Below are positions 35,656 to 48,000 of a stretch of 64,000 nt of DNA, in pieces. Source of the DNA: Siphonodentalium dalli (lineage: Eukaryota > Mollusca > Scaphopoda > Gadilida > Siphonodentaliidae); contig CP136062.1 in NCBI GenBank assembly GCA_032622095.1, positions 135,946,960 through 136,010,959 of the forward strand, in the 5' to 3' direction. A model generated the notes under the pieces. It was not told where the DNA came from. It worked only from the letters and a program-made list of their open reading frames with translations, and ran no database searches. Every line of letters starts with the position of its first letter. Positions within the stretch are counted from its first letter, which is position 1. The position numbers were made by a program, and so were the translations under genes.

Positions 35656-36247
35656 AGGGGTACTGTACCCAAGATGTTGTTGTTGGTTTCTATAATCCCC
35701 GAGTCGGAGAATAATGTAACAACTTTTCCATTTTTTGAAAGTTTGTTGAGTACGAAGTATTGTTACGGATGGCAAATTTACCGGAATGCAAACATACAAA
35801 TTGTCGTTGTCGAGTAATTTTTGTAAAGTTTTCAACCAAATGAATCAAATAAACATTATATTATATGGTTAGTAGTCCCATATAATCATTTAAGTTAGTG
35901 TACCGTCACTAGTCAATGAGTGGCTTGGGTTTTCTCCCCGTATAAGCATAATGTTTCAAACGATCGTGTGTGCAATTGTTTTCCTAATCCAATATCCCTC
36001 AATTATAATTTGATTACGTTTTGTACACGGAAATTCGAATTTTAAGAGACGCCATTTTATGGCTGGAGCCATAAAATCAATTTATATTAAATTATTAACT
36101 TTTAAATTATTAAATTTTAAGATAGCCTATTAACCTGAGCGTTTACAGAATACATCTTCGACTCAAATTACTTATATTTCTATATAGTATCGATAATAGA
36201 TCGTTGTTATCACCGGGAATTTATTGAAAATGGCGTACAGTACCCCT
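35656..36247. mobile_element. TTAA-flanked element, terminal repeat AGGGGTACTGTAC
   Basis: TTAA at 35652-35655 and 36248-36251. The ends AGGGGTACTGTACCC and GTACAGTACCCCT are inverted repeats. It is 592 bp with no coding content, and AGGG-type ends with TTAA fit a Kolobok-type miniature element. It is inserted in the TTGGAAATTTCCAA repeat. Confidence 0.8.
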
Positions 36248-36469
36248 TTAAACCAGACCAAAATAGTTAAGTCTAGGAAATTAAGTTCCATTGTGGAGGG
36301 TTGTATTTTTCCATGTTACCTGAAGCTTTCCAACTGTTGACAAGGAGTCGCAGATTGTGGTATCCCCCCACCTAGGTGGGCAAATTGGGGATGGGCATTT
36401 TCAAAATATGCTAAAAAATAATTTAAATCAGTTAATATTTGTTTGAGATTGGTTAATTAATATGTGTTT

Positions 36470-36890
36470 GAATTTGGGCTTAAAATTTAAATTAAGCGCC
36501 AAAAATTTACAATCAAAGGGCCGTAACTCTGGTAAAAATGTATGGGCGGGCCTAGTTTGCAAACTTGTTTCAGAAACTCCTCTTGTGATCTCATACCAAA
36601 AATCTTTCAAATCCGTTAATTATTTGAAATAAACCCCGAACAACTTTTCCTGTGTGCTAAACGCCAAAAAAATTGCAGCTAAAGGGCCATAATTCCGGTA
36701 AAAATGGACGACTAGGCCTAGTTTGTAAATTCGTTTCAGATACTCCTTTTGTGAACTCATACGAAAAATCTTTGAAATCCATGGATAAAAACACCCTAAC
36801 AACTTTTCGGGATGGACAGACAGATGGACAGACAGACAGACGGAACACATTCTTATATTCCCCGCTGAGAAATTTTTGGGTAGGGGATAG
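36470..36890. repeat. Two-unit tandem repeat element with terminal hairpin
   Basis: Units beginning near 36494 and 36660 share CGCCAAAAA, AAAGGGCC(G/A)TAA, CTAGTTTG and AAAATCTTT words. They are followed by a GACAGACAGACGGA stretch. The end has TATTCCCCGCTGAGAAAT and TTTGGGTAGGGGAT, a degenerate hairpin. It resembles 55000-55480 in plan. Confidence 0.6.
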
Positions 36891-37336
36891 ATATGTTGAA
36901 CCTAACTTGACCTAACACAACCAATTGTTGGAAATTTTTCAACTGATGGATTTTATTAGAAAAATATTAGACTTTTAGTCCAAAAAAAAGAAAGTTCACA
37001 CTAAATATTAATTGGAATATCAAACCATTTTAATAATTTTTGGTATGAAATTTCCAGCTAATGTTGTGTCAGGCAGGGAGATTCCAACATTTTGATTGAA
37101 TTTAGGGATAGATATAGACACCCCCCAACCCATGTCATGTCACAAACATCCCTGATTTATTGGTGCAAATGAAATCGATCAGTGATGAAGGTAAAAAAAA
37201 AAGACAAGCAACATCAGATCTCGTTTATTTTCAGATTAAAACTATAACAATCATATTGCACATTATTATATATATACACATCAGTAATCAGTCAATAACT
37301 AAGCATTTGTCAAAAACAAAAAAGACAGAACCTGGA

Positions 37337-37616
37337 GTGATAGTTCTGAAAGAATGATCAGATGTATGACAGACCTTAGACGAAGAAGCCAGCCCCAGGT
37401 GGCTCATTCAGTAAGGCGCATAGCACAATAGGCCATCATAAGCCATCTAGCAATGGCGAAATTGATTCAATTCACAAAAAGAGTGATAGTTCTGAAAGAA
37501 TGATCAGATGTATGACAGACCTTAGACGAAGAATCCAGCCCCAGGTTGCTCATTCAGTAAGATGCATAGCACAATAAGCCATCTGGCAATGGCGAAGTTG
37601 ATTCAATTCACAAAAA
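37337..37616 (+). repeat. Tandem pair of a possible tRNA-derived SINE
   Basis: A 146-bp unit starts at 37337 and again at 37483 (GTGATAGTTCTGAAAGAATG). Each contains an A-box-like TGGCTCATTCAG (TTGCTCATTCAG in copy 2) and, about 60 bp later, a B-box-like TTGATTCAATTC. Head and spacing resemble a tRNA-derived RNA polymerase III promoter. No tRNA cloverleaf was confirmed, so the SINE assignment is tentative. Confidence 0.45.
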
Positions 37617-37686
37617 GATTTACAATTTAGTTTGAATCTTTTGTGTGGTCTTTCCTCTATGAATAAAATAGATATCATGATACAGC

Positions 37687-38066
37687 ATGCAAGCCTGAGT
37701 TCGGTGTGCCCGTCATTTGCAGAATGAGGTCCCCAGAGGGTGAATTTAGTGACGCTAGCCCACATAGCATAAAGTTTCTTTATTATAAAATTTCTATAGA
37801 AACTTCTTAACATAGATTCTATTTCTTTTTTAGTTTAGTTTCTCTATATTCCCAAATTGGCAGATGCATAATCGAGGTTCCCAATGGGTGTACATCACAA
37901 ATTTCACCATTTATGTCTATGTCTCCCATAGCAGATGAGGCCATGCAGAATGAGGTCCCCAGAGGGTGAATTTGCTGATGTTAGCCCGCTGTGCGGGATA
38001 GCATCACTAAATTCACCCTCTTGGGACCCCATTCTGCAAATGACAGGCACACTAAACTCAGGCATG
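37687..38066. mobile_element. Two-level palindromic element (GAGGTCCCCAGAGGGTGAA family), best ends
   Basis: The left end GCCTGAGTTCGGTGTGCCCG and the right end CAGGCACACTAAACTCAGGC are inverted. Both arms carry ATTTGCAGAATGAGG or its complement plus the inner GAGGGTGAATTT palindrome. About 50 bp of the outer arm pairs. Confidence 0.75.
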
Positions 38067-38220
38067 GTTACGCCTCTTTTAGCAGATAGAGCCATATCAC
38101 AAAAGTCAGGTTCAGAAAAAAGCGATCAGGGGCTTTACCAAGAAATCATGAGGTTGCATGTAGATGCCACCGAGCAACACACTGTATTTTATGAACTTAC
38201 AACAGTAAGCACTCTCTTGA

Positions 38221-38443
38221 ACCTTTTCATGACAGGAGCTGCGCTGGTGCAGCATTAAAGATTCATGTGCCAGTGCATTCTGTTATATATGCGAGTCTCC
38301 CATAGGGAGCCTCACATATATAAGAGGATGCATTGGCTGTCAAGGTAAATATTATTAGGCCAATACATTCTATTATATATGCGAGGCTCCCAATAAGGGA
38401 ATGCATTGGCACAAAATTTCAAGAAGCTCCAGTCATGGAAGGG
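38221..38443. mobile_element. TTAA-type element with two hairpin cores
   Basis: TTAA at the right (38444-38447), and TTGA, probably mutated, at the left (38217-38220). The right end is CTCCAGTCATGGAAGGG. Cores lie at 38279-38337 and 38359-38410, the second with a shortened stem. The left end TTTTCATGACAGGAGCTGCG is an inexact partner of the right. Confidence 0.7.
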
Positions 38444-38989
38444 TTAATAAGCCACCCGACGATAATCTTATCAGATTTATGTCTATAATTCACATTCAGA
38501 ACCCATTTCTCTGTTAATTAATGGGACTCCAACAAAACATTGGTCATGTCAGCTTATATACGAAATTTTTGGGTTAAGATCCTTATGCAGACCTGCGACT
38601 ATCGTGTTATAAGCGCAACATTTCAAAGCATGAGGTTGCTGGGGTTGCAGCTGACGCAGTTACACACAACCAATTTCAAAACTTGTTTAAATCGGATGCC
38701 TAACCCGATAGCCCAATGCATTGGCTGCATGCGTCGGCCACAGATCTGTGAAAGCAGCTTTAGTGACATAACATCTCATTGCAAGGTGGAATCCAGTCTC
38801 TTTTAAAAAGCCAAACACAATTACAAACACTGCTTCATGATTGGTTACATTTAAATAGCGAGATCGTAGGTCAATGACATGTTAAAAAATTTCCCATTCA
38901 TTAACGAAACACAATAAATTTATAATACAGAGTATTGCGCATGCATCTCAATTTCACCAATCTCATTTGGCAATAGAGTTACTTCGAAA

Positions 38990-39124
38990 AATAATGTGAT
39001 ATATTGATGGAAAGAGCTCTAAGAGCTCTTTCCATCAATGTATCACATTATTATAATTAATAAATTTGAAAAATGATCAAGGAAATATGGGTTGACACAA
39101 ACATCGGACTTGGCAATGAAAGGG
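38990..39124. mobile_element. Half copy of the GGACTTGGCACTGAAAGGG hairpin element
   Basis: TGATGGAAAGAGCTCTAAGA marks the centre of the hairpin. The right arm runs to CGGACTTGGCAATGAAAGGG, then TTAA (39125-39128). The outer left arm is missing. The complete form is 40375-40566. Confidence 0.75.
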
Positions 39125-39133
39125 TTAAAGCTA

Positions 39134-39245
39134 CAGTAATGCCCTAAATAATCGACTCCTTAACCACAGGATAATTATGGGTAATTTTTCAGGATTTAGT
39201 CGGAAATATGGCTTGTTAAGGAATCGATTATTTAGGGCATTACTG
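39134..39245. mobile_element. CAGTAATGCCC palindromic element, internally deleted
   Basis: TA-flanked, with both ends present. The right arm is only about 30 bp (GGAATCGATTATTTAGGGCA and TTACTG) against a left arm of about 85 bp. It shows loss of part of one arm. Confidence 0.8.
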
Positions 39246-39524
39246 TATAATTTATCCACTTAAACCATTTGATTACTGAACATGAATTTATATCATGGCA
39301 CAAACATTAGACATTAAACAAATACAACACAACATAAATTGCATACAATTGTATAAAATGCACCTTATATATTAAATAGGCAAGACTTGAAATAACTAGA
39401 GTTGAGTAAATAAATGGGTAATACGGACAACCTTGTATTCCAACTGGAATAGACTTTTAATACTAATATCATAGCTTGAAATAAGTAGCTTGTTTTTGTC
39501 CTTGACAATTGTAACCATCCAAAA

Positions 39525-39590
39525 TCCACATCATATCCAAGTTTAGATTGGAAATATATGGACAACTGGCTGGTGATAATTTTGTATATG
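39525..39590. repeat. Inverted partner of 42404-42465
   Basis: CATCATATCCAAGTTTAGAT, then TGGACAACTGGCTGGTGATA and ATTTTGTATA, reappear reverse-complemented at 42404-42465, in each case near a CAGTAATGCCC element. They are probably fragments of one larger repeat. Confidence 0.7.
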
Positions 39591-39711
39591 CATCATATCA
39601 CATTGCATCACTCTCTGATGATACCACACATTGAAATGTGAACAGAAAATAATTTTCCTGGAATCGAAATAGGTCAATAAATACCTGAAATACCTTTCTA
39701 CGAACGTTGTA

Positions 39712-39866
39712 CAGTAATGCCCTAATTAATCGACTCCATAACCACAGTAGAATTATGGGTAATTTTTCAGGATTTAGTCGGAAACAAGCCATATTTTCGA
39801 CTAAATCCTGAAAAATTACCCATAATTTTGCTGTGGTTATGGAGTCGATTAATTAGTGCATTACTG
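39712..39866. mobile_element. CAGTAATGCCC palindromic element, nearly loop-free
   Basis: The TA-flanked arms CAGTAATGCCCTAATTAATC and GATTAATTAGTGCATTACTG meet with almost no central spacer (GGAAACAAGCC). It would form an almost perfect 75-bp stem. Confidence 0.85.
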
Positions 39867-40374
39867 TACGTTCCAGTCATAAAAGTCAGAAGTCATAAAA
39901 AATACAACTTTGAACACAGTGTTTTGGGACAAGGCACTGGACTCATTCTTGCACTCAGCCTCCTCTATGCTAAGGCTCCAGCAAGTATAGACTAGTAAGT
40001 GTCACCATACCTTTTCGGGGATTACATCATTGATAAATATAGCATCACCAGATATCCCCCAGGTAACAAGTGCCAAGCTGTACTAAAGCATCGGAAAGCA
40101 GTACATTACTATCTCATGAGCTCTTAACGGATTACTGGATTCTGACTACCAGAAGTTGCTACACCATTTGTATTCATTGAAGTTCCGGAATAGGAAGTTA
40201 AATAATGCTCAAGAAAAATTTGTGTTATTTTAACTGGAAACTATTTTAACATTACACACTGCTTTCTCTTCATTTTAATCATCAAAATTATGTGGTAGCA
40301 TAAATGTTGCAGAGCGACGACAGCTCTAGATTTTACTCCCATGGTCTACAGGTGCAATTATTACATGATCGTAA

Positions 40375-40566
40375 CCTTTCAGTGCCAAGTCCGATTTTTG
40401 TATCAACCCATATTTCCTTGATCATTTTTCAAATTTATTGATTATAATAATGTGATACATTGATGGAAAGAGCTCACAATGTATCACATTATTATAATCA
40501 ATAAATTTGAAAAATGATCAAGGAAATATGGGTTGATACAAATATCGGACTTGGCACTGAAAGGGT
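40375..40566. mobile_element. 192-bp near-perfect hairpin element, TTAA-type
   Basis: The left arm reads CCTTTCAGTGCCAAGTCCGA and the right arm ends TCGGACTTGGCACTGAAAGG plus G. TTAA follows at 40567-40570; the left flank is GTAA, probably a mutated TTAA. Nearly the whole length pairs, around a GGAAAGAGCTC centre. Its termini match those of 33284-33696 and 42948-43163, but it carries a different core. Confidence 0.85.
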
Positions 40567-40599
40567 TAAACAAATTGTAACTGACACAAATGAACCTAT

Positions 40600-41340
40600 C
40601 TCAAATTTAGCAAAAATTGTAAGAAACAAAACACGTTTTGTCACAACTATATCAACAAGTTTAAAATATTCAGAATTTTTTTTTTCATCTTACCAAATTA
40701 TGTATAATACCAAATTATAACGAATGAGCCATGTATGTTTGAGAAACTTGTTATATTTAGATAGTTTCAGTCCCACTAATATTTGTCAAGGACCTGTGGT
40801 CTGTACTACTATGCCATCAGTAGTGGCATGCTACTTTTTATATTTTAAAGAAACTCAAGGCATTTCAAATGGATAGATGTGCCAAAATCATATAAGTCTG
40901 TAAAACCATGATAATCAAGAAATATGTGAAAAAATAGATTGTTACAGTTACAGTCCTATAAATAAACAATAAATGGCAATTTTGATTCAACCATTTTGTT
41001 GAAAATTTGTGTTTTGCTGAATATTTGTCAATGCTTTCATATTTTATTTGAAAGCACAACAAAAACTGTTACAATGATTTATCAACAAACAACGCTGATC
41101 GTGTAGTAAGTTCAAATATTTAATCTGAATATGACTCTCAGAATGTTTTTTGATGTTTTGGCCTTTTCCAAAGTTTACTGCCAAGTATTGATTAAACTTT
41201 GGTATCTTATTGGACTAATTGGGACTTTTATTGGTAATTCTACTGTAACAGTAATGTTTACATAATGGTTTTGAAAATGCAAAATCTCATTATTGTACTT
41301 GTTGAGGACAATTGTTTTAGACTTTTATAAAAAATATATT
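40600..41340. other. No gene recognised
   Basis: AT-rich sequence downstream of the last coding exon of the GDAP1-like gene. No motif-bearing frame was found. Confidence 0.3.
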
Positions 41341-41600
41341 ACTAGCTGATGTGCCTGACTTCGTCCGGGCTATTTAGGGATTTATTTGTGATCGAAAGAA
41401 AAATACTATTGTTCGATCGGTCCAGAAACACGCCTATATGAGCATATATGAGCGAGGTCAAGGACACGGTCGCACATGAAATTAGACACGCCCATTTGTT
41501 CCCGGGATCAAAGTAGGCCAACATACCAAATCTGAGTCGGATTGGTCAAGCAGTTTTCGAGTCTATGACTCACATACATACATACATACAGAAGTTCCAA
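41341..41600. repeat. Dispersed element with CATA-repeat tail
   Basis: Starts ACTAGCTGATGTGCCTGACT and ends in AGTTTTCGAGTCTATGACTC followed by (CATA) repeats and CAGAAGTTCC. This head and microsatellite-like tail resemble RTE-type LINE 3' ends or derived SINEs in invertebrates. The assignment is from memory and tentative. Confidence 0.45.
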
Positions 41601-41705
41601 AATATATAATATATCTAGCATGAACGCACTTCGAAGGCCTTGAGTCCCTTTAATTTACGAGCATTCTCAAATTATTTCAAGGCTTGACAATAGTAAAACA
41701 ATGTC

Positions 41706-42028
41706 TCAGCTCATTTTTCTGTATACCCACACAGTCACCACCGAACCGATAATCACACCCGAACCCAGTAGCATGTACGGCGACCAACTCTTTGCGTTCT
41801 CCCAAATGAGTGTAGTACGAATATTGTCGATGTCCTGCTGAATGTTCTGATATGCAGGTCTCTTCTTAATCCTCTCGAAATATTTGTATGTCTGTGGATG
41901 CGTGTTAGCCGGGAAGTACTTTGTGCCCAAACCAAGGAGAGTCAGTCGACATAACAGAACAGCTAAACTTATGTCCGCTGCAGTGAATCGGCTACCACAT
42001 AACCAGTATTCTGTGAGACTTTTAGAAA
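41706..42028 (-). CDS. GDAP1-like protein, last coding exon (C-terminal GST domain and membrane anchor)
   Basis: The acceptor is at 42029-42030 (minus-strand TTTTAG). It joins phase 1 from 44824. The frame reads LTEYWLCGSRFTAADISLAV, then 'LCRLTLLGLGTKYFP', a helical region ending 'KKRPAYQNIQQDI', and a hydrophobic tail, YMLLGSGVIIGSVVTVWVY, before the stop. The W-L-C-G-x-x-F-T-x-A-D-I-S motif is the GST C-terminal signature of GDAP1. A C-terminal hydrophobic anchor is the feature by which GDAP1 proteins sit in the mitochondrial outer membrane. An IRTTLIW linker precedes the anchor. Confidence 0.9.
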
Positions 42029-45000
42029 CTAAAATGAGATAGAGATAATGAGATATGTGTATATGTAGATTAACCTATTGACATCTGAATAGATTCTCAC
42101 GTTCAGTTCAAAAAGTGAACATCAGAATGGTTTACTCTTTATTTGTGTGCTTGTCAACATCGTATGCAAAGACAGGACTTAAAGCAGGGTTTCCTCTATT
42201 GGGGCAGTGGGGTCCATTTTAGAGTGCCTTTCCCCTTACCCAAATTTCCCTTCTGACATATTCCCAAACCCATTCCACAGATTAATGTCCACATCACCTG
42301 TATATCTGCCACTAAATAAAACCAACAGGGAGTGACAAACAAATATAATTTACCCATAATTCTGCTGTGGTTAAGGAGTCGATTACTTAGGGCATTACTG
42401 TATACAAAATTATCACCAGCCAGTTGTCCATATATTTCCATCTAAACTTGGATATGATGTGCATTACTGTATGTCATGATTATGTTCTCAAATAACTCAC
42501 TGTTCTGATTTATGATTTAGTATGTAGATGAAGTCACCCACTGAAGGATGATCAGTAATAATTCATGATACAACATGTTGTAATGAATGTAGTGAAGTCA
42601 GGCATAGAAATAAATTGCAAATTTTAACAATTTCATCTACCTATTTTACCAGTGAATTTAACTTGACAGTTTGTCGTTAAATTTACTGTACCTATACAAT
42701 ATAAATGTTTATATGCAGTGTCAATTGACAACACTTTCCACTAAATAACACTTCAAATTGAGAAAAATAAAACACAAAATTTTGATTTCTTTACTTTATC
42801 TACTTATATTACTGTAGACATTCAGAACTTGGCTTAAATATCGACTGATTTACTCAATACTAATAGATATTTGCAGTTTGTTGATGGACTGAGATTTCCC
42901 CCAGTGGCTATATGTTTCCCCCAACATTAGCAGAAACCCTGCCTTAACCCTTTCAGTGCCAGGGGCCGATCTCATCGGCCCTAATTTATGGTCTGTAGAG
43001 GGCCCTAAAAAAAAAGAAGAAGGAAATTGTTGTTTTTTTGTTGTTTTTTTTTGGGTTAGGCCAATGCATTCTCTTATATATGCGAGGCAACCTATGGTCG
43101 ACTCGCATATATAAGAGAATGCATTGGCACAGGGTATATGGGTCGGACCTGGCACTCAAAGGGTTAAGGTATATATTACCATGCATTAAGATGGATGTAG
43201 TAGGGATGCTGAAATAATAAGTTAACTAATTTGTCAAAAATTGTTACCCATAAATCGCCTTAAATGTTATGCATTGTATGGTTGTTCAATGTTCAGATAT
43301 ATAAGCAGACCACAAGTGAGAAACATCTTGAGGCGGTTTGTTGAACTTATTATCTGAACATCCCTACAAATGGCTGAATAGAGAATTAGAGAATATTCAG
43401 TTATCAATAAAAGGTTGGGACCACGTGTCCATCTAAAGGTGGCTTTTTAATAAGGATAGTTTTTTAACTCTGTCAAAATTCATCGGACCGTGACCAAATT
43501 CAAACATGGCCTTTGTCTTCTGAAATTTTAACCACATACCAAATATCAAGAGATTCAGTTGAATTTAATAACAATCAGACAACTAAAAGTATAGTTATCA
43601 TCCGGATACCAAAATAATCAGCAAATTTGAAGTTGACAAGGACCATAGCTCTGGCAAAAATGGGCAAACCAAACCCAAATTCGAACTTGACATGTGGTTA
43701 ATCCACATACCAAATTAAAAAACAATCAGATACAAAAACGAAAGTTATCATCCAGAAACCAAAATAATCAGAAAATTCTAAGTCGACAAGGACCCATACT
43801 GAGGCAAAAATGTGTGGACCAAACCCATATTTGAAACTATAAATATGGTTTCGATCCAATAGCCCAAAATAAAGTTCTCATCCGGAAACTTTTCGGGCGT
43901 GCGGAACCCATATTTGAATTTGAACTGTGTTTTAAGCACAGGGTTTTCGCTAAATTTCTGGAAGCTCCAGTAACAGAAGTGTTAACTTAAGTAAGATCAT
44001 ATATGCGACCCGCCATATCAAATCCAGTCGTAAGTCGCGATTTTTTTTACCCTGTGCCAATGCATTCTCTTATATATGCGAGTCGACCATAGGTCGCCTC
44101 GCATATATAAGAGAATGCATTGGCCTAACAATTTTTTATCATTTTTTTAAAATAAATGTTTCTTACAATTTTTAGGACATAAAATAAAAAACACCCATTA
44201 CCCTGCAGGGAGCCCCACACATATATAGAAGCATATAGAAGAGTGTCGTCTGCTCATGTTTGTCTGGGGCTCTGTATGGGTGAAATTATAAAATTGTTAA
44301 AGAATACAAGAAAAAATTATTAAAATTGTAAAAAATTGTTAGGCCAATGCATTCTCTTATATATGCGAGGCGACCTATGGTCGACTCGCATATATAAGAG
44401 AATGCATTGGCACAGGGTAAACAAATCCCGACTTACGACTGGATTTGATATGGCGGATCACATATATGCATTATCATTTAGGGATAACAATAGTTGTCAC
44501 ATAATCCCTGTGTAACACATGAACAACTCCGCATTGTAGCAATACAATATTTATACATGTATATCCGATCAGATGATTCGGTTTCAACGATGATGATTTA
44601 ATGAAAGTTAATGATATAACAATATGTTAATCGAGGAAAGGTCTACTCAAGTGGAAACAAGCAAGAAAGTTTGTCAAAACAGAAGGATTATGATGAAGCG
44701 TTGAGTCATATGGAATCATTTCGCCCTGTGAGGTTTCAAAAACTTAATCTGCATAACGTTAAACGGATATCCAAATAGCTAAATGAATGAAAACGTGTGC
44801 ATGTGATCGAGGCCTAAATGTACCTTGTTTTGATTGCTGTAACTCATTCTCTAGCGTGTCAAATATTTTGTCAAGATCAATGAGATGTTTGATGACCTTT
44901 TCTTTATCTGTCATCACATCATATTTCAGAGCTGCAATTTCACTCTTTAATAGATAGCAGTCTCGGAGATCAGGATGCTTTATCGCTCGCTGCGACAGAA

Positions 45001-48000
45001 TTGCTAATCTCTTTGTAAAATTTTCTGAAAATTAAAACCAGACAAGTAATGAGTTTTCTTAATAGTTCCCACATCAAAATTCGTAAAATGTTCTCAAAAT
45101 GAAGACGGCAGGCTAATCATGTCCCGATCCATCACAACTGCTATTCATTTGATACATTTTTCTGAGAATGAAAATCACAGACTGATAATGATGAAGATTA
45201 GACTACTTTGTAGCTTGTCCTGTCCATATAGCTAATCTCTTTGTGATTTTCTCTGGAAATTGAAACCACACATTGAACATGATGTTTAACCCTTTCGATA
45301 CCAAAGCATCATCGATGAGTAGTTATCCCATAGGAAATGTTCAGATAATAAGTTCAACAAAGGACCATAGGTTCATTTGTTGAACTTATTATCTGAACAT
45401 TTCCCTGAAATAAATAGGACTCCTTCTGCACTTTATTAGTCGAGTTTTTTTCCAAAACTCGACTTATAGTTTGATGAGGGACGGTGGGCGGGCGGGCGGG
45501 CGGCGGACGGGCGGCGGACAGGCGGCGTGTTTTGCTTATAACTCAACTGTTTATTGACGGATTAAAGCTGTAAGCATGTAAGCTGCAGACAAAAAATCGG
45601 GTTCGTCCGCACATTTATTACAGAGTTATGGCCCTTTGCCATTTTTCACTGATTTTAGGCTCGTTAGCGCAACAACTTCAACAAACGTTATCTGATTCGA
45701 TTGAAATTTGGGATATAGGTGTCTCCCAAGAATATCTCGGACGAGTTCGAAAACCAGCCTGGTCCGATAAAATTTGATAGAGTTATGGCCCTTAATTAGT
45801 CATTTTTCACGAATTTTCAGCTCGTTAGCGCGATAACTTCAACAAACGTTATCCGATTTGATTGAAATTTGGTATATAGGTGTCTCCCAAGAATATCTCG
45901 GACGAGTTCGAAAACCGGCCTGGTTCGATAAAATTTGATAGAGTTATGGCCCTTAATTAGTCATTTTTCACGAATTTTCAGCTCGTTAACTTCAACAAAC
46001 GTTATCCGATTTGATTGAAATTTGGTATATAGGTGTCTCCCAAGAATATCTCGGACGAGTTCGAAAACCGGCCTGGTCCGATAAAATTTGATAGAGTTAT
46101 GGCACTTAATTAGTCATTTTTCACGAATTTTCAGCTCATTAGCGCGATAACTTCAACAAACGTTATCCGATTTGATTGAAATTTGGTATATAGGTGTCTC
46201 CCAAAAATATCTCGGACGAGTTCGAAAACCGGCCTGGTCCGATAAAATTTGATAGAGTTATGGCCCTTAATTAGTCATTTTTTCACAAATTTTCAGCTCG
46301 TTAGCACGATAATTTAACAAACATCATCCTATTTGATTGAAATTTTGATATGTAGGTGTCTCCCAAGAATACCTCGGTCGAGTTCGAAAACCGGCCCAGG
46401 CCGATAAAATTTGATAGAGTTATGGCCCTTAATTAGTCATTTTTTCACAAATTTTCAGCTCGTTAGCACGATAATTTAACAAACATCATCCTATTTGATT
46501 GAAATTTTGATATATAGGTGTCTCCCAAGAATACCTCGGACGAGTTAGAAAACCGGCCCGGTCCGATAAAATTTGATAGAGTTATGGTCCTTAAGTAGTC
46601 ATTTTGTATGAATTTTGAGCTCGTTAGCGCGATAACTTCAACAAACGTCATCCGATTCAACTAAAATTTGGTATATAAGTGTCTTCCAATAATATCCTGG
46701 ACGAGTTCGAAAACCAGCCTGGCCCAATAAAATTTGATAGAGTTATGGCCCTTAATTAGTCATTTTTCGTGAATTTTTAGCTCGTTAGCGCGATAACTTC
46801 ACAACAAACGTCCCCCGATTTGTTTAAAATTTGGAATAGACATACTTGCCAAGAATATTTTGGACGAGATCGAAAACCAGCCTGGCCCGATAAAATTTGA
46901 TAGAGTTATGGCCCTTAATTAGTCATTTTTCGATTTTACCTATTAATTAGTCTACCGATACTGATGCACACCAATTGGCTGTAGCCACCGGCAGTAGCCA
47001 CCGGCGGTAAGCCACCGAAAACGAGACACAGCATCTCTGATGCCACCTCTTGTTTATTTGTCGTCTGCTTTTATCACCTTAACATCCCTCCAAATCAATA
47101 AGAGACCATTCCGATGTACACTTTTTAACAGACTGGGAGAATCCATTTAGTATAGAAAGGGTTAATGAAGAAATAAATACATGCCATATCACTGTACTAG
47201 TGTACTACCGGTATGCTATACTCAGAAGGTTAGGCTTTTCTTGCTAACCTTTATACTTCCTGTTACCATGTAGCTTCAAGTTTACCACCCAGGATCTGAT
47301 GGTAAGATGACACAGAACAGAGTTCGACAATCAGTTCTGTGGGCAAATTTACATACATGTCAATGCATGATGTGCTTATTTTGTAATTTGTCTCATATTT
47401 TTGTCAAAGTTTCAAAAGAGTTATGCAGATAAACTGAGTATTAAACTGCATTGTAGAGTTTAAAGTTTTGATATATTTGGTAACGTGTCATTCTGAGAAG
47501 TAGTAATTCTCCAAGGTACTACAATTGTTGGGTCGATAACTTTGCAGTACAAGTAACATGTGAAGCATGCTATGGATTCCCATGTAATAAAAGGGAAATA
47601 ATCTAACCTTTCATGCTACGCTGTATAGCTCCTGGGATTTTGCATCCATCGGGTGACAGCTCTGGGTTAAATATGATACCATACGTTATAACATCTACCT
47701 CAACACCGTCTAATATTTCGCGAAGACGGTCAACTTTCTTCCCGATCGGAATATTAATATCTGGTACCAGCACTGGAAGATCATCTGCAAATTAAAAATG
47801 GCACTCAAATAAGATTCAAACAGGACATTCATTGCTAAAAAGTATATTGGTAATAACTTTGATGTCCACAGGATGATATTACCTCTTTGATTAGTGAATT
47901 TATTATCACTTTCCTTTGTAATATTATACATTGGAATGGGCTATTTCTCATCTGATGTTCAGATAATATACTAGTATACACAGAAAGACACAAGTGTGTT

